Assembly (NCBI RefSeq): GCF_015163665.1
Contig: NZ_JADEUG010000010.1
Location: forward strand, 1 to 64,000
DNA: 64,000 bases
Reading direction: 5' to 3'
Source: Xenorhabdus sp. BG5
Lineage (GTDB): Bacteria > Pseudomonadota > Gammaproteobacteria > Enterobacterales > Enterobacteriaceae
The notes under the pieces: model-generated
What the model was told of the DNA's origin: nothing
Database searches by the model: none
What the model saw: the letters and a program-made list of their open reading frames with translations, nothing else
Part shown: in pieces, positions 28,666 through 39,530 of the stretch
Layout: each line of letters begins with the position of its first letter
Position numbering within the stretch: the stretch's first letter is position 1
Made by a program: the position numbers and the translations under genes

Positions 28666-28923
28666 TCACTCAGCATCGGACGAAAATTCATCAAGAGGCG
28701 ATTGTGCATCATGGTTCAGTAAAATTTGCACTCGTTGCTCCGCCTGTTGAAGCGTTTTTTGTCCTTGTCTTGCAAGTTGAATACCACGTTCAAATTCATT
28801 CAACGCATCTTCTAATGGGAGTTCCCCGGATTCCAGCCGAATAACAATTTCCTCCAGCTCTTTAAGCGAGGTTTCGAATGTTGGCATTTGTTCGGTTGCT
28901 GATGTTTGATTTGCTTTAGGCAT
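28666..28923 (-). CDS. xseB: Exodeoxyribonuclease VII small subunit
   Basis: An 85-residue subunit of exonuclease VII, which degrades single-stranded DNA with the XseA large subunit. The core [34 protein letters not shown] (split about 14-47) matches the family closely. First gene of xseB-ispA-dxs, divergent from thiI. Confidence 0.97.
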   Translation of the reverse strand: MPKANQTSATEQMPTFETSLKELEEIVIRLESGELPLEDALNEFERGIQLARQGQKTLQQAEQRVQILLNHDAQSPLDEFSSDAE

Positions 28924-29082
28924 AATGACTTAACATATGGTTATTTAACGAATTACAGCAAAGTAAGTTCGTGACAGAATTGAGAGTACCCTACTACACC
29001 AAGAGAAATAAATCATGTGTTACCACTATTTTTTTATAGTCGGTTTTTGCAGTCGATTTTTTACAGGTGATAACCCAGATGG

Positions 29083-29091
29083 TGTTATACT
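29083..29091 (+). promoter_or_regulatory. Extended -10 promoter element for thiI
   Basis: TGTTATACT is an extended -10 match (TGn-TATACT) about 85 bp ahead of the thiI start. An upstream TTTACA is too far away to be an ideal -35, consistent with an extended -10 promoter. Confidence 0.45.
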
Positions 29092-29176
29092 CTGCACCCT
29101 ATCCAACTGAACACTTAAGAACAATCATTGATATTGTTGATGATAGTTCAACATTGAATGACTACTATATCTTACT

Positions 29177-30625
29177 ATGAAGTTTATCATTAAATTATTC
29201 CCAGAAATTACGATTAAAAGCCAGACCGTCCGGTTGCGCTTTATTAAAATTCTTGCCAGCAATATCCGTAATGTGTTGAAGACCTTCGGAGAAGGCATTG
29301 CTGTTGTTCGCCATTGGGATAATATCGAAGTTCGGGTTAAGGACGATAACCTTGGTGCGGAAATTTGTGACGCACTGACACGCATTCCAGGTATCCACCA
29401 TATCCTGCAAGTAGAAGAGCGGGATTTTCGTGATCTGCATCATATCTTTGAGCAAACCTACGAAACTTACGGCCATTTACTGCATGGTAAAACATTTTGT
29501 GTTCGCGCAAAGCGCCGTGGTAAACACAGTTTTACATCCAATGAAGTTGAACGCTATGTTGGTGGCGGCTTGAATCAACATATTGAATCAGCCAAGGTGA
29601 AACTGACCAAGCCTGATGTCACCGTGAATCTGGAAATTGAGCAGGATAAGTTGATTCTGGTTAAAGCCCGTCATGAAGGGATTGGCGGGTTTCCTATAGG
29701 TACGCAGGAAGATGTACTGTCATTGATTTCCGGTGGATTTGATTCCGGCGTTTCCAGCTATATGTTGATGCGTCGTGGCTGCCGTGTGCACTACTGTTTC
29801 TTTAATCTTGGTGGCGCAGCCCATGAAATTGGCGTAAAGCAGGTTGCCCATTATTTGTGGAACCGATTTGGCAGCTCACATAAAGTCCGTTTCGTTGCTG
29901 TTAATTTTGAACCTGTCGTGGCTGAAATTCTGGAAAAAGTTGATGACGGGCAGATGGGAGTTGTGCTGAAAAGAATGATGGTCAGAGCAGCTTCCAGGGT
30001 TGCAGAACGCTATGGTGTACAGGCGATTGTAACCGGTGAGGCCTTGGGGCAGGTATCCAGCCAGACTTTGACTAACTTAAGGTTGATTGACAATGTTTCA
30101 GATACGTTGATCCTCCGTCCCCTGATTTCCCACGATAAAGAACACATTATTAAGCTGGCTCGTGAGATTGGCACCGAAGATTTTGCCCGCACTATGCCGG
30201 AATTTTGTGGTGTGATATCAAAAAGCCCGACAGTGAAAGCCGTTAAAGCCAAAATTGAAGCAGAGGAAAACAATTTTGACTTTGCGATCTTAGAACGCGT
30301 GGTTAGTGAAGCCCAGAATCTGGATATCCGCCAAATTGCAGAGCAATCCAGTGAGCAAGTGGTGGAAGTGGAAATGGTATCTGCACTTTCCCCTAATGAT
30401 GTGTTATTGGATATCCGTTCCCCCGATGAACAGGATAATCGTCCGTTAAATATAGCCGGTATTGAAATTCAGTCATTGCCTTTCTATAAACTGGGCACCC
30501 AGTTTGGTGATCTGCCGAAAGAAAAAACGTATCTGCTTTATTGTGAGCGTGGTGTGATGAGCCGTTTACAGGCACTTTATCTGTGTGAACAAGGCTTCGG
30601 CAATGTTAAGGTGTATCGACCTTAA
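29177..30625 (+). CDS. thiI: tRNA 4-thiouridine synthase / sulfurtransferase ThiI
   Basis: A 482-residue enzyme making s4U8 in tRNA and passing sulfur to the thiazole of thiamine. It has an N-terminal ferredoxin-like/THUMP region (about 1-165), a PP-loop ATP-pyrophosphatase with SGGFDSG (about 184-190), and a C-terminal rhodanese domain with the persulfide Cys in [10 protein letters not shown] (about 456). The length matches E. coli ThiI (482), so this is the longer rhodanese-bearing type. It is divergent from xseB and convergent with yajL. Confidence 0.98.
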   Translation: MKFIIKLFPEITIKSQTVRLRFIKILASNIRNVLKTFGEGIAVVRHWDNIEVRVKDDNLGAEICDALTRIPGIHHILQVEERDFRDLHHIFEQTYETYGHLLHGKTFCVRAKRRGKHSFTSNEVERYVGGGLNQHIESAKVKLTKPDVTVNLEIEQDKLILVKARHEGIGGFPIGTQEDVLSLISGGFDSGVSSYMLMRRGCRVHYCFFNLGGAAHEIGVKQVAHYLWNRFGSSHKVRFVAVNFEPVVAEILEKVDDGQMGVVLKRMMVRAASRVAERYGVQAIVTGEALGQVSSQTLTNLRLIDNVSDTLILRPLISHDKEHIIKLAREIGTEDFARTMPEFCGVISKSPTVKAVKAKIEAEENNFDFAILERVVSEAQNLDIRQIAEQSSEQVVEVEMVSALSPNDVLLDIRSPDEQDNRPLNIAGIEIQSLPFYKLGTQFGDLPKEKTYLLYCERGVMSRLQALYLCEQGFGNVKVYRP

Positions 30626-30642
30626 TTGGCCCTTAAGGCACA

Positions 30643-30676
30643 AGGCTGCTTACGGAACCGATCCGATAAGCAGCCT
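30643..30676. terminator. Hairpin between convergent thiI and yajL
   Basis: AGGCTGCTTA (30643-30652) and TAAGCAGCCT (30667-30676) form a 10-bp stem, extended by CGG/CCG inside. It is placed to end transcription from either side, though T tracts are modest. Confidence 0.7.
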
Positions 30677-30712
30677 ATGTTGTATCTTCTTCCCTTTTAT
30701 AGGGTGAGATGA

Positions 30713-31309
30713 TTACTGGATGTTTTGGTAATTATTAATACCAGGGGGTAAAACGAGTTGGGCGGCAACTTCTGCGGCTTTTTCTTTTCCTTTCAACAAT
30801 TCAATCAGTTTCAAGGCGAAGTCAAAAGCAGTGGCAGGCCCTTGGCTGGTCAGTAAATTAACCCTTTCGTCAAAATAAACCCGTTTATCAATCCATTTTT
30901 CCGGTGCAATCTTATCCTGCATACTGGGATAGCCAGTCATATTTCCGACAGGGAAAAGGTGATGATATTCCAATACAACTGCCGGAGAAGCACAGATTGC
31001 CGCAATAATTTTCCCCTGACTTTGTGCGGTTCGAATTTTTTCTACTACCAGTAAGCTGTCACGAAAACATTCTGCACCTTTTATGCCTCCCGGCAGAATA
31101 ATGGCATCAAAATCTTCGTCAACGACATTAACCAAAGGGATATCGGCCACGATTTTGACACCGCGTGAGCAGGTTAATGTGAGGGAACCATCGGATTCTG
31201 CACTGGCTACGGTAACATTAATTCCCGCCCGAACAAGTAGATCAATTGTCGTGACAGCCTCGGTTTCTTCACTACCGTGGGCGAGACAAATAAGGGCTGA
31301 GGCGCTCAT
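30713..31309 (-). CDS. yajL: DJ-1 superfamily protein YajL
   Basis: A 198-residue DJ-1/ThiJ/PfpI-family protein. The ATG at 31309 ([15 protein letters not shown]), preceded by GGAGGAAGA, is preferred over a longer frame inside panE. The reactive cysteine lies in AAICASPAV on the nucleophile elbow, with an upstream Glu in HGSEETEA. E. coli YajL is reported as an oxidative-stress chaperone and deglycase; the deglycase role is debated. The gene overlaps panE by 38 bp, as in E. coli. Confidence 0.95.
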   Translation of the reverse strand: MSASALICLAHGSEETEAVTTIDLLVRAGINVTVASAESDGSLTLTCSRGVKIVADIPLVNVVDEDFDAIILPGGIKGAECFRDSLLVVEKIRTAQSQGKIIAAICASPAVVLEYHHLFPVGNMTGYPSMQDKIAPEKWIDKRVYFDERVNLLTSQGPATAFDFALKLIELLKGKEKAAEVAAQLVLPPGINNYQNIQ

Positions 31310-32183
31310 ATTCTTCCTCCTTGCGTTTAATGTAATGATAAACAGCAGTATTTTCTGTAATTGGCACACCGTGAACACGGGCTCGACGCATTAAAAAACC
31401 GGTAATGTAGTCTATTTCTGTATGTCGCTGTGCCCGTACATCTTGCAGCATGGATGAGTAATTTTCAGCGGTTTGCTCAATTACGTTCATGACATAATCA
31501 ATCAATGTTTGTTTGGTTGTATGGATACTGTCATGTTTCATAACTTGGTAAATTTCGCCACATAATGCCTGAATTTGTGTCTGGTGATGCAGTAAGTCAC
31601 CATTTTTGCAGTCATAGATGACGGTGAGAGGATTAATGACGCAGTTGACGGCAAGTTTCATCCAACTGATAGCATGTATTTCATTATGCCATGCTACATC
31701 GGGCAGGGCGCAGTGTAAAACATCAGCCAGATCGCTGAGTTTGGCGGTATTGGCTGTTATGGCACCAATGTGAGTTATCCCTTGTGATGTATAGTGCACA
31801 ATGCCATTTTTTCGATAGGCTCCATGCGTAGTTACGCCAAGTAAAATAGGGTTGGGCAGAGGCGCGAATTCTTCCTGGGTTCCCATTCCATTATGCAATA
31901 ACAGGATTGGGCAATGGGGAGACAGTTTGTCAGCAAGGTGATTGACCGCGTCAGACACTTGCCACGCTTTTAAACAAACGAGGAATAACTTGCTTTCAGC
32001 AAGGTGTTTTTCGTCGTTGGCAGGAAATTGTTGATTAAAAGCCTGACCATTGAAGTTTTCGATCTGGACGGAAATAACAGACTGCGGAACTCTTAGCCAT
32101 CCCTGAACACTATGATTCTGTTGGGATAAAGCGGCAAGCCACAGTTTACCTATAGCGCCACAGCCAAGAACGGTTATTTTCAT
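31272..32183 (-). CDS. panE: 2-dehydropantoate 2-reductase
   Basis: A 303-residue NADPH-dependent ketopantoate reductase of pantothenate (CoA) synthesis. The N-terminal Rossmann motif is GCGAIGKLW (about 7-15). The catalytic Lys lies in [15 protein letters not shown] (about 172-186), and [19 protein letters not shown] is the C-terminal substrate-binding segment. The ATG at 32183 gives the E. coli length (303); the longer frame upstream has no ribosome site. It is co-transcribed with the overlapping yajL. Confidence 0.97.
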   Translation of the reverse strand: MKITVLGCGAIGKLWLAALSQQNHSVQGWLRVPQSVISVQIENFNGQAFNQQFPANDEKHLAESKLFLVCLKAWQVSDAVNHLADKLSPHCPILLLHNGMGTQEEFAPLPNPILLGVTTHGAYRKNGIVHYTSQGITHIGAITANTAKLSDLADVLHCALPDVAWHNEIHAISWMKLAVNCVINPLTVIYDCKNGDLLHHQTQIQALCGEIYQVMKHDSIHTTKQTLIDYVMNVIEQTAENYSSMLQDVRAQRHTEIDYITGFLMRRARVHGVPITENTAVYHYIKRKEEEYERLSPYLSRPR

Positions 32184-32308
32184 ATTTCTTCCTGATCTGA
32201 AAATAGGATAATTGCAAAAAGAGCGTTGGGCTTCCGAGTATAGAGCTTTTGCCAATAATGGAAAGCGGTTATCATGCCGATTTATTGATTAGCTGGAGGT
32301 GACGGGTA

Positions 32309-32800
32309 ATGCCATCATTTGATATTGTTTCTGAAGTTGATATGCAAGAAGTGCGTAATGCAGTAGAAAACGCACAGCGTGAGTTAAGCAATCGTTGGGA
32401 TTTTCGTAACGTCCCTGCGAGTTTTGAATTAAACGAAAAGAATGAATCGATCAAAATTGCCAGCGAATCTGATTTTCAGGTGAACCAACTCGTCGATATT
32501 CTGCGTGAAAAGTTTGCTAAACGAGGAATTGATGGCTCTGTAATCAACATTCCTGAAAATATGGTTCATAGTGGCAAAACGTATAGTGTAGAAGCGACCT
32601 TACTGCAAGGTATCGAGACGCCGTTAGCGAAGAAGATTGTGAAGCTGATTAAAGACAGTAAGCTGAAGGTACAGGCCCAGATTCAAGGTGAGCAAGTGCG
32701 GGTAACAGGTAAGGCGCGCGATGATTTGCAAAGTGTCATGGCATTGGTTCGTGGTGCAGAATTGGGACAGCCTTTCCAGTTTACTAATTTCCGCGATTAA
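32309..32800 (+). CDS. yajQ: Nucleotide-binding protein YajQ
   Basis: A 163-residue UPF0234 protein, same length as in E. coli. It has two ferredoxin-like repeats, with [21 protein letters not shown] at the start (split about 2-22) and [22 protein letters not shown] at the end. YajQ-type proteins bind nucleic acid, and some relatives bind cyclic di-GMP. The ribosome site is GGAGGTGA. It is divergent from panE and convergent with yajR. Confidence 0.95.
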   Translation: MPSFDIVSEVDMQEVRNAVENAQRELSNRWDFRNVPASFELNEKNESIKIASESDFQVNQLVDILREKFAKRGIDGSVINIPENMVHSGKTYSVEATLLQGIETPLAKKIVKLIKDSKLKVQAQIQGEQVRVTGKARDDLQSVMALVRGAELGQPFQFTNFRD

Positions 32801-32836
32801 TTTCCGTCATTATCCTAAGAGTGAATAATTAATCAT

Positions 32837-32862
32837 AGTACGGTGTTTAGTAACACCGTACT
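32837..32862. terminator. Bidirectional hairpin between yajQ and yajR
   Basis: AGTACGGTGTT and AACACCGTACT form a perfect 11-bp stem with a TAGT loop between the convergent genes. Tails are U-poor. Confidence 0.75.
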
Positions 32863-32879
32863 TGTTATAAATACCCAAG

Positions 32880-34247
32880 CTATTTATGGGATAATACAAG
32901 CTGTTCTAACTGGTTGCGATTGGTTAGTTTAGTATCGACTTTGATATACGCACTGTGTTCTTCTGGTGCGATGACAACATCTTTTACACCAGCTTGCGCC
33001 AATATCTTTTTCTCCAAAACCTCAGCGTTGCTGAGTTTTTCTGGCAAAATGAGCCTGATGCTGCTGACATAGGGGGGTTGCTGTAAGGTCAGGCTGATAA
33101 TAAACCAGAATGCGGTCAGCGCGATGCCTCCCATAAAGACAAGTGATGCACCTTGCCATTCGTAAAGTATTCCCCCAAGGAAACCTCCCAAAGCAACGCC
33201 AAGAAATTGACTGGTAGAATAAACGCCCATAGCAGTGCCTTTGTAACCCGCTGGTGCCTCTTTACTGATGAGTGAAGGCAAGATTGCTTCCATGATATTA
33301 AATGCAAGGAAGAAAATTTGAATACCTGCAAAGATCCCCCAAAGATGCGATCCCTGAGACCATAAAACAGCTTCAGCGATGAATAGCATAGCTATACACA
33401 GCAAAAATACCTGTTTCATGCGACGTTTTGTTTCTGCGTAAATAATGAAAGGCAAAACGGCGACAAAAGAGATAAGTGTGGTAATTAAATACACTTTCCA
33501 ATGTTGTTGTGGAGGAAAACCCACTTTTTCCATAATAAGGGGAAGGGCAACAAAGCTCGACATCAATAAGGTATGCAGGCAGAGAATACCAAAATTGAGT
33601 TTGATGAGTTGGGGATCGAAAAGCACACGTTTGAAGCTGCCGCGTGCAATACCTGACTCACGATTTAATAAATGCTTGTGTGTATTGGGTACGGCAAAAA
33701 GTGTGATCAGTATTCCGCAGCAAGCCAAGATTGCAATTGCTCCAAATAGGCCATTTAAACCGATTTGGTGGGTGATAATAGGGCCGACAACAATAGCAAA
33801 AGCGAATGTAATGCCAAAGCTAATGCCAATAAATGCCATTGCTTTTGTTCGATTCTGCTCACGAGTCAGGTCTGAAAGTAATGCCATGATAGCGGCGGAT
33901 ATTGCCCCTGTGCCTTGTAAGGCTCGCCCGATAATAATACCCCAAATAGAGTCGCTTAAGGCGGCAATAACACTGCCTAATGCAAAAATGAGTAGCCCGC
34001 CGATGATTAAAGGTTTTCTGCCAATTTTGTCTGAAAGAAGCCCAAATGGGATCTGGAATATTGCCTGTGTTAAGCCGTAGATGCCAATGGCAATTCCGAT
34101 AAGTGCTTCAGTCGCATCATGTAACGCTAAACCATAGGTCGTCAGAACTGGCAGAACCATGAACATGCCTAACATGCGCAGGGAGAAAACAGAACCTAAG
34201 CCCCATGTTGCCCGAAGTTCAAGCGGAGTCATTTTATTATCGTTCAT
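32880..34247 (-). CDS. yajR: MFS transporter YajR
   Basis: A 455-residue major facilitator (454 in E. coli) with 12 TMs plus a small C-terminal soluble YAM domain (about 390-455, including PPYVSSIRLILPE and EEHSAYIKVDTKLTNR). Motif A is FGLLSDKIGRKPLI (about 65-78). The ATG at 34247 gives MNDNKMTPLELRATWG, matching E. coli. The physiological substrate is not established in any organism that I know of. It follows the conserved order cyoE-yajR. Confidence 0.95.
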   Translation of the reverse strand: MNDNKMTPLELRATWGLGSVFSLRMLGMFMVLPVLTTYGLALHDATEALIGIAIGIYGLTQAIFQIPFGLLSDKIGRKPLIIGGLLIFALGSVIAALSDSIWGIIIGRALQGTGAISAAIMALLSDLTREQNRTKAMAFIGISFGITFAFAIVVGPIITHQIGLNGLFGAIAILACCGILITLFAVPNTHKHLLNRESGIARGSFKRVLFDPQLIKLNFGILCLHTLLMSSFVALPLIMEKVGFPPQQHWKVYLITTLISFVAVLPFIIYAETKRRMKQVFLLCIAMLFIAEAVLWSQGSHLWGIFAGIQIFFLAFNIMEAILPSLISKEAPAGYKGTAMGVYSTSQFLGVALGGFLGGILYEWQGASLVFMGGIALTAFWFIISLTLQQPPYVSSIRLILPEKLSNAEVLEKKILAQAGVKDVVIAPEEHSAYIKVDTKLTNRNQLEQLVLSHK

Positions 34248-34356
34248 GGATACCTCAAAAAATCTGGTATGACATTTCAATTAAGTGGGAGCAAACAAAA
34301 AAGAAGTGTTTGTAACCGAATAAGTTGTCATTGAATAGAGATAAAAGAAAGGAAAA

Positions 34357-34386
34357 AGATGGCAGGGTTTAGCCTGCCATCTAAAT
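34357..34386 (-). terminator. Terminator of the cyo operon
   Basis: AGATGGCAGG (34357-34366) and CCTGCCATCT (34373-34382) form a perfect 10-bp stem with a six-base loop. On the minus strand, immediately after cyoE, it is followed by a run of T residues. Confidence 0.9.
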
Positions 34387-34387
34387 A

Positions 34388-35272
34388 TTACCAGACGTAA
34401 GTCAGTAGGTTTTCTGGTGATGCTGTTGAATCTACAGACATCATGACGCTTAATGACATGATAGCGACGATAGAAAACAGAAATAACTTACGGGCCCAAA
34501 TACGGTCATTAGCGGTTTTATAACCTGATAATGCCATACCCAACCACCAGATGCTCACTGCGGCAGCGACGATAAGGTATTTATAACCCGCATAACCGCT
34601 GATGGCCAGCATCAAAGTGGCAACCATAAAGGCCAGAATATACAAAGTGATGTGGTTTTTCGCTACGGAAATACCTTTAATCACGGGTAATACTGGGATG
34701 TTGGCCGCTTGATAATCTTTGAACCGAAAAATAGCAATGGCATAAGAGTGGGGCATTTGCCACAGGCTGAAGATCAGCAATAAAATCAACGCGCCTGTAT
34801 CAAAATGCCCTGTTACTGCACAGTAACCAATCACGGGAGGTGCTGCGCCTGACAAGCTACCAACCAGCGTGCCATAAACAGATTTTCTTTTCATGTAGAG
34901 GCTATAAACCCCAACATAAACGATAAACCCGATGAGAGCTAACTGCATTGCTAAGACATTAGCTGCTACATAAAGCAGCACTATGCCAACAATACCTAAC
35001 ACTGAGGCGTAAATCAGGCTGATTTTCGGATCGATAAGCCCTTTCACAAGGACTCTTTCTTTCGTTCTTTCCATGATACGGTCAATATCGCGGTCGATAT
35101 AGTTGTTGAATACACAACCTGATGCTACCACCAGCGATACCCCGCCCATCGTTGCAAAGAACAAGGGGTAATCTATTACGCCCTTGGAAGCGAGTAGAAA
35201 ACCACCAATCGCAGAAATTAGATTTCCGAAAATAATTCCTGGTTTGGTCACTTGCAGGTATTGCTTAATCAT
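34388..35272 (-). CDS. cyoE: Protoheme IX farnesyltransferase (heme O synthase)
   Basis: A 294-residue UbiA-type membrane prenyltransferase that attaches farnesyl to heme b, producing the heme O needed by bo3 oxidase. The first Asp motif is [18 protein letters not shown] (about 57-74) and a second lies around [15 protein letters not shown]. About nine TMs. It is the last gene of cyoABCDE, 12 bp after cyoD. Its prenyl donor is made by IspA, also encoded here. Confidence 0.98.
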   Translation of the reverse strand: MIKQYLQVTKPGIIFGNLISAIGGFLLASKGVIDYPLFFATMGGVSLVVASGCVFNNYIDRDIDRIMERTKERVLVKGLIDPKISLIYASVLGIVGIVLLYVAANVLAMQLALIGFIVYVGVYSLYMKRKSVYGTLVGSLSGAAPPVIGYCAVTGHFDTGALILLLIFSLWQMPHSYAIAIFRFKDYQAANIPVLPVIKGISVAKNHITLYILAFMVATLMLAISGYAGYKYLIVAAAVSIWWLGMALSGYKTANDRIWARKLFLFSIVAIMSLSVMMSVDSTASPENLLTYVW

Positions 35273-35284
35273 TCAAATCAACCC

Positions 35285-35617
35285 TTAATCAACCATCATA
35301 TTGATGTTCAGGTTGTACATAATCCACAGAGAGCCAACAACAACGATAGCGATGACTACTAATGTGAATATTAAGGCAACGAGGTTCCAACGCTCTTCAG
35401 ACGATGTATTCATGTGCAGGAAGCAGATGAAATGAACAAAAATCTGAATAACAGCCATAGCGACTACTGTCACCAGAATTGTGCTGTGTGAAGCAGTGCC
35501 ATCCATCACCATCCAGAATGGGATCACGGTCAGTATGACTGACAGAACAAAACCAATTAGATAGGTTTTGAAGCTACCGTGGCTTGCGCCGGAATGAGAA
35601 GTATTTGGATGACTCAT
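35285..35617 (-). CDS. cyoD: Cytochrome bo3 ubiquinol oxidase subunit IV
   Basis: A 110-residue subunit with three TM helices, beginning [20 protein letters not shown] and containing [13 protein letters not shown] as in E. coli CyoD. It assists assembly of the copper site of subunit I. It overlaps the cyoC stop by one base (TAATG). Confidence 0.97.
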   Translation of the reverse strand: MSHPNTSHSGASHGSFKTYLIGFVLSVILTVIPFWMVMDGTASHSTILVTVVAMAVIQIFVHFICFLHMNTSSEERWNLVALIFTLVVIAIVVVGSLWIMYNLNINMMVD

Positions 35618-36228
35618 TACATAGCTCCCATCAGATAAACGATAGTAAATACACAGATCCAGACAACGTCAAGGAAGTGCCAGAACAGGCTCAGGCAGTT
35701 CAGACGCATACGGGTCACATTAGTCAAGCCACGGCGTGAAACTTGAACCATCAGGATAACGATCCAAATCAGGCCGATTGTTACGTGCAGACCGTGAGTG
35801 GCAACCAGTGCGAAGAAGGCAGACAGGAACGCACTACGATCAGGGCCAAAGCCTTCTGAGATCAGTTTATGGAATTCATAAACTTCCATTGAAACGAAGC
35901 CAAGGCCAAACAGGAAGGTAATGAATAGCCACAAATTAACCTGACCCGTTTTACCTTTGTTCATGCCCAGCATGGCGAAACCATAGGTGATACTACTAAA
36001 CAGCAGCAAGAAGGTTTCTACCAGTACAAATGGCAGTTCAAAAATATCCTTACCCGTTGGGCCACCCGCAGTGCCGTTAACTAACACGGCATAGGTAGCG
36101 AACAGACTTGCAAACAGAATCAAGTCACTCATCAGGTAGATCCAGAAGCCAAATATCTTGTTAGCTCCTGTATCGTGGTGCCCATGAGTATCATGGGCGG
36201 CTGTGTTGTTAATGGTTTGAGTCGACAT
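35617..36228 (-). CDS. cyoC: Cytochrome bo3 ubiquinol oxidase subunit III
   Basis: A 203-residue subunit with five TM helices, belonging to the cytochrome oxidase subunit III family. Visible motifs include [19 protein letters not shown] (about 26-44) and [16 protein letters not shown] (about 140-155). The His-rich N-terminus ([12 protein letters not shown]) is typical. It overlaps cyoB and cyoD by one base at each end, indicating coupled translation. Confidence 0.98.
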   Translation of the reverse strand: MSTQTINNTAAHDTHGHHDTGANKIFGFWIYLMSDLILFASLFATYAVLVNGTAGGPTGKDIFELPFVLVETFLLLFSSITYGFAMLGMNKGKTGQVNLWLFITFLFGLGFVSMEVYEFHKLISEGFGPDRSAFLSAFFALVATHGLHVTIGLIWIVILMVQVSRRGLTNVTRMRLNCLSLFWHFLDVVWICVFTIVYLMGAM

Positions 36229-38228
36229 TATTTCACACCTGCCTTTCTCAGATCTTCGTAACGCTGATTTTCAACTTTCTCGATTTCAGCTACAGGAACG
36301 TAATAATCAACGTCTTCGTCAAAGCTTTTCACGATGCAACTGATGATGATGCCAGCGAAGCTTGCAATAGCCATCCACCAGATATGCCAGATCAAAGCAA
36401 AGCCTAAGGTCAGACAGAAAGCACTGATAATCACACCTGCACCGGTATTTTTAGGCATATGAATTTCTTCATATTTAGCAGGACGCTTATATTCAGTACC
36501 TTTTTCTTTCACATCCCACCACGCATCACGAGTCTGAATGTGTGGAACTTCCGCGAAGTTATAGAACGGAGGTGGAGATGATGTTGACCATTCCAGAGTA
36601 CGGCCACCCCATGGATCACCGGTCAGATCACGGTTCTGCTCACGGTCACGGATACTGACGTAGAACTGGATAACCTGACACAGAATACCAAGAGCGATAA
36701 GCACAACACCGCCTGCTGCAACCACCAGCAAAGGATGGAATTCAGGGTTGATATCCTGGCTTAGACGACGAGTCATGCCCATGAAGCCCAGCGCATACAG
36801 CGGCATAAAGGCAACGAAGAAACCTGTGATCCAGAACCAGAATGCACGAACGCCCCATTTTTCATTCAGCGTGAAACCAAATGCTTTCGGGAACCAGTAA
36901 GTAGTACCAGCAAAACAGCCGAATACCACACCACCGATGATAACGTTATGGAAGTGAGCGATCAGGAACAGACTGTTATGCAGAACGAAGTTTGCACCTG
37001 GTACTGCCAGCAGAACACCAGTCATACCACCAATGGAGAAGGTAACCAAGAAGCCAACCGTCCACAACATTGGGGTTTTGAATTCAATACGACCACGGTA
37101 CATGGTGAACAGCCAGTTGAAGATCTTAACCCCAGTTGGGATGGAGATAATCATCGTGGCGATACCAAAGAAGGCGTTAACGTTCGCGCCGGAACCCATG
37201 GTAAAGAAGTGGTGCAACCAGACAATGAACGACAGGATGGTAATAACGATTGTTGCCCACACCAGTGAGGTATAACCAAACAGGCGTTTTTTCGAGAAGG
37301 TTGCAGTGACTTCGGAGAAAATACCGAAGACAGGTAGAACCAGAATGTAAACTTCAGGATGGCCCCAAGCCCAGATCAGGTTGATGTACATCATCATGTT
37401 GCCGCCCATATCGTTGGTAAAGAAATGGGTGCCCAGATAACGATCCAGGGTTAGCAACGCGACGGTTACTGTCAGGATTGGGAACGCGGCAATAATCAGG
37501 ATGTTGGTGCACAGTGAAGCCCAAGTGAAGACTGGCATTTTCATCATGGACATACCTGGTGCACGCATACGCAGGATGGTCACGAAGAAGTTAACACCGG
37601 TCAGCAATGTACCGACACCAGAGAGCTGAAGACTCCATATCCAGTAGTCAACACCGACTCCTGGGTTGTACTCCAGACCAGATAGAGGCGGGTACGCCAA
37701 CCAACCGGTTTGTGCAAACTCACCTACTCCCAGAGAGATGTTGATCAGTGCGACACCGACAACAAATAACCAGAAGCTCAAAGAGTTTAAGAATGGGAAT
37801 GCAACGTCACGCGCGCCGATTTGCAGAGGAACAACAATGTTCATCAGGCCGACAACGAAAGGCATCGCCATAAAGAAGATCATGATAACGCCGTGAGCGG
37901 TGAAGATCTGATCATAATGGTGCGGGGGCAGGAAACCGGCTTCACCCGCGGAAGCTAAGGCTTGCTGTCCACGCATCATGATGGCGTCAGCGAAACCACG
38001 GAGCATCATCACCATGGCAACGACGATGTACATGACACCAATTTTCTTATGGTCAACGCTGGTTAACCATTCACTCCAAAGCCATTTCCATTTACGGAAA
38101 TAAGTCAAGGAACCAACAACTGCCAGTCCCCCAAGCAAGATCCCAAGTAATGTCACCACAATAATGGGTTCATGTAATGGGACCGCATCCAGTGTTAATT
38201 TTCCCCACATGCCTTTATTCCTCAACAC
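36228..38228 (-). CDS. cyoB: Cytochrome bo3 ubiquinol oxidase subunit I
   Basis: A 666-residue catalytic, proton-pumping subunit of the high-oxygen terminal oxidase. It is a heme-copper oxidase with 15 TMs: [14 protein letters not shown] near the N-terminus, [13 protein letters not shown] (low-spin heme His), [16 protein letters not shown] (Cu-B His and cross-linked Tyr), LHHFFTMG, and [17 protein letters not shown] (heme ligands). The length is close to E. coli CyoB (663). Its 5' end overlaps cyoA by 14 bp. Confidence 0.99.
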   Translation of the reverse strand: MLRNKGMWGKLTLDAVPLHEPIIVVTLLGILLGGLAVVGSLTYFRKWKWLWSEWLTSVDHKKIGVMYIVVAMVMMLRGFADAIMMRGQQALASAGEAGFLPPHHYDQIFTAHGVIMIFFMAMPFVVGLMNIVVPLQIGARDVAFPFLNSLSFWLFVVGVALINISLGVGEFAQTGWLAYPPLSGLEYNPGVGVDYWIWSLQLSGVGTLLTGVNFFVTILRMRAPGMSMMKMPVFTWASLCTNILIIAAFPILTVTVALLTLDRYLGTHFFTNDMGGNMMMYINLIWAWGHPEVYILVLPVFGIFSEVTATFSKKRLFGYTSLVWATIVITILSFIVWLHHFFTMGSGANVNAFFGIATMIISIPTGVKIFNWLFTMYRGRIEFKTPMLWTVGFLVTFSIGGMTGVLLAVPGANFVLHNSLFLIAHFHNVIIGGVVFGCFAGTTYWFPKAFGFTLNEKWGVRAFWFWITGFFVAFMPLYALGFMGMTRRLSQDINPEFHPLLVVAAGGVVLIALGILCQVIQFYVSIRDREQNRDLTGDPWGGRTLEWSTSSPPPFYNFAEVPHIQTRDAWWDVKEKGTEYKRPAKYEEIHMPKNTGAGVIISAFCLTLGFALIWHIWWMAIASFAGIIISCIVKSFDEDVDYYVPVAEIEKVENQRYEDLRKAGVK

Positions 38229-39180
38229 CTGAATGAGCCGGCTGACTCATATTCATATTATGACCCGCAGCTTCACCATGTTCTGTTTTGCCGTGAGCAG
38301 CCATACCATGCATACCACCATGGCCCATGTCACCCATGAATTTGGCGATAGTCTCTTGGAACAGTTTTGGTTTCACGCTTGAGAAGTATTCAACGGGATT
38401 GTTTTGGCTAGGTTTAGCCAAGCCATTGAATGCTTGTACGGTATCCAGGGTTTTCGGTGAAGCTTTCACTTTCTGCACCCACTCTTCAAACCCTGCACGA
38501 TCATCAGTCGCGGTTGCAGTGAATTTCATGCCTGAGAAGCCATGACCACTATAACTTGCTGAGAATCCATCGTATTTGCCCGCTGAGTTAGCAATCAGGT
38601 GCAATTTTGTCTGCATGCCCGCCATTGCATAAATCTGACCACCTAACTGTGGGATGAAGAAAGAGTTCATCACAGAGTCTGAGGTGATTTTGAAGTTAAT
38701 TGGAACATCTTTCGGGAATACGATTTCGTTTACAGTTGCGATACCCTGTTCCGGATAGATAAACAGCCATTTCCAGTCAAGGGAAATAACTTCAATTGTC
38801 ACCGGTTTTACATCACTGTCCAATGGCTTATATGGATCAAGTTCATGCGTCGTTTTCCATGTAATCGTCGCCAAGGTGATGATAATCAGGATAGGCACAG
38901 TCCAAACGACAAGCTCAATTTTATTTGAGTGTGCCCAGTTTGGACGATAAGTTGCAGATTTATTGGCTTCCCGGTAACGTAAGGCAAAAATGATTGCCAT
39001 TACAATAGCCGGTATAACAACGATCAGCATCAAACCAAACGCTGTCAGTATCAGCGTTTTTTGTTCGACGCCGATCGCCCCTTTGGGATTCATCAATACC
39101 ATATCACAACCACTTAGCATTAAAGTGGCTGCGAGTAATGACGATAACCCAATAGTTTTTTTGTATTTCATAAGTCTCAT
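38215..39180 (-). CDS. cyoA: Cytochrome bo3 ubiquinol oxidase subunit II
   Basis: A 321-residue lipoprotein subunit. A signal peptide ends in the lipobox MLSGC (Cys near 25), followed by two TMs and a periplasmic cupredoxin-like domain that has lost the copper ligands, as in other quinol oxidases. [20 protein letters not shown]-type and [16 protein letters not shown] segments match E. coli. The start MRLMKYKK parallels E. coli MRLRKYNK. The Met/His-rich tail ([16 protein letters not shown]) is longer than usual. Confidence 0.98.
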   Translation of the reverse strand: MRLMKYKKTIGLSSLLAATLMLSGCDMVLMNPKGAIGVEQKTLILTAFGLMLIVVIPAIVMAIIFALRYREANKSATYRPNWAHSNKIELVVWTVPILIIITLATITWKTTHELDPYKPLDSDVKPVTIEVISLDWKWLFIYPEQGIATVNEIVFPKDVPINFKITSDSVMNSFFIPQLGGQIYAMAGMQTKLHLIANSAGKYDGFSASYSGHGFSGMKFTATATDDRAGFEEWVQKVKASPKTLDTVQAFNGLAKPSQNNPVEYFSSVKPKLFQETIAKFMGDMGHGGMHGMAAHGKTEHGEAAGHNMNMSQPAHSGVEE

Positions 39181-39494
39181 TGAGCGACCCCAGATAACAA
39201 AAGCTTTATTGTCGTTTCATCAGTGCGGGCATTCTACGGTAAGGTTACCGGAGTGTAAACAATTGTAATAGAAGCAGGTTGGCTTGTGGGCTTTTTATGT
39301 TAGAGGGATCACATGTGATTCTAAATTTAACAAAACGTTAATTTCGGTTGGTTATCTTAACCAAAAAATCAAAATAGACAATTAATTTCAAATAACCATT
39401 TGTTTTTAAAGTAAATTACTTGATAGAAATTAAAGAAAAAATCCAAAAAAAAGCTTTCTTATCGATAAGATAACTGTTATTTATTGGTTTCAAT
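39181..39494. promoter_or_regulatory. cyo promoter region
   Basis: No gene. It carries ATCACATGTGAT (39308-39319, a perfect 12-bp palindrome), CGTTAATTT (about 39335-39343, similar to the ArcA box), and TTGGTTA-TCT-TAACCAA (39348-39364, a 17-bp dyad). E. coli cyo is controlled by oxygen-responsive regulators, so such sites are expected, but none is assigned firmly. Confidence 0.5.
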
Positions 39495-39513
39495 GAGCAG
39501 CATCAGGCTGCTC
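39495..39513 (-). terminator. Hairpin after the OmpK/Tsx-like gene
   Basis: GAGCAGC and GCTGCTC form a 7-bp GC-rich stem with a five-base loop, 18 bp beyond the stop of the outer-membrane gene on the minus strand. No long T tract. Confidence 0.55.
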
Positions 39514-39530
39514 ACCGATTAAATTAATTA

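Noticed and set aside
39308-39319. CRP site in the cyo promoter
   Set aside because: The half-sites occur in the order TCACA then TGTGA, the reverse of a CRP site; kept only as an unassigned palindrome.
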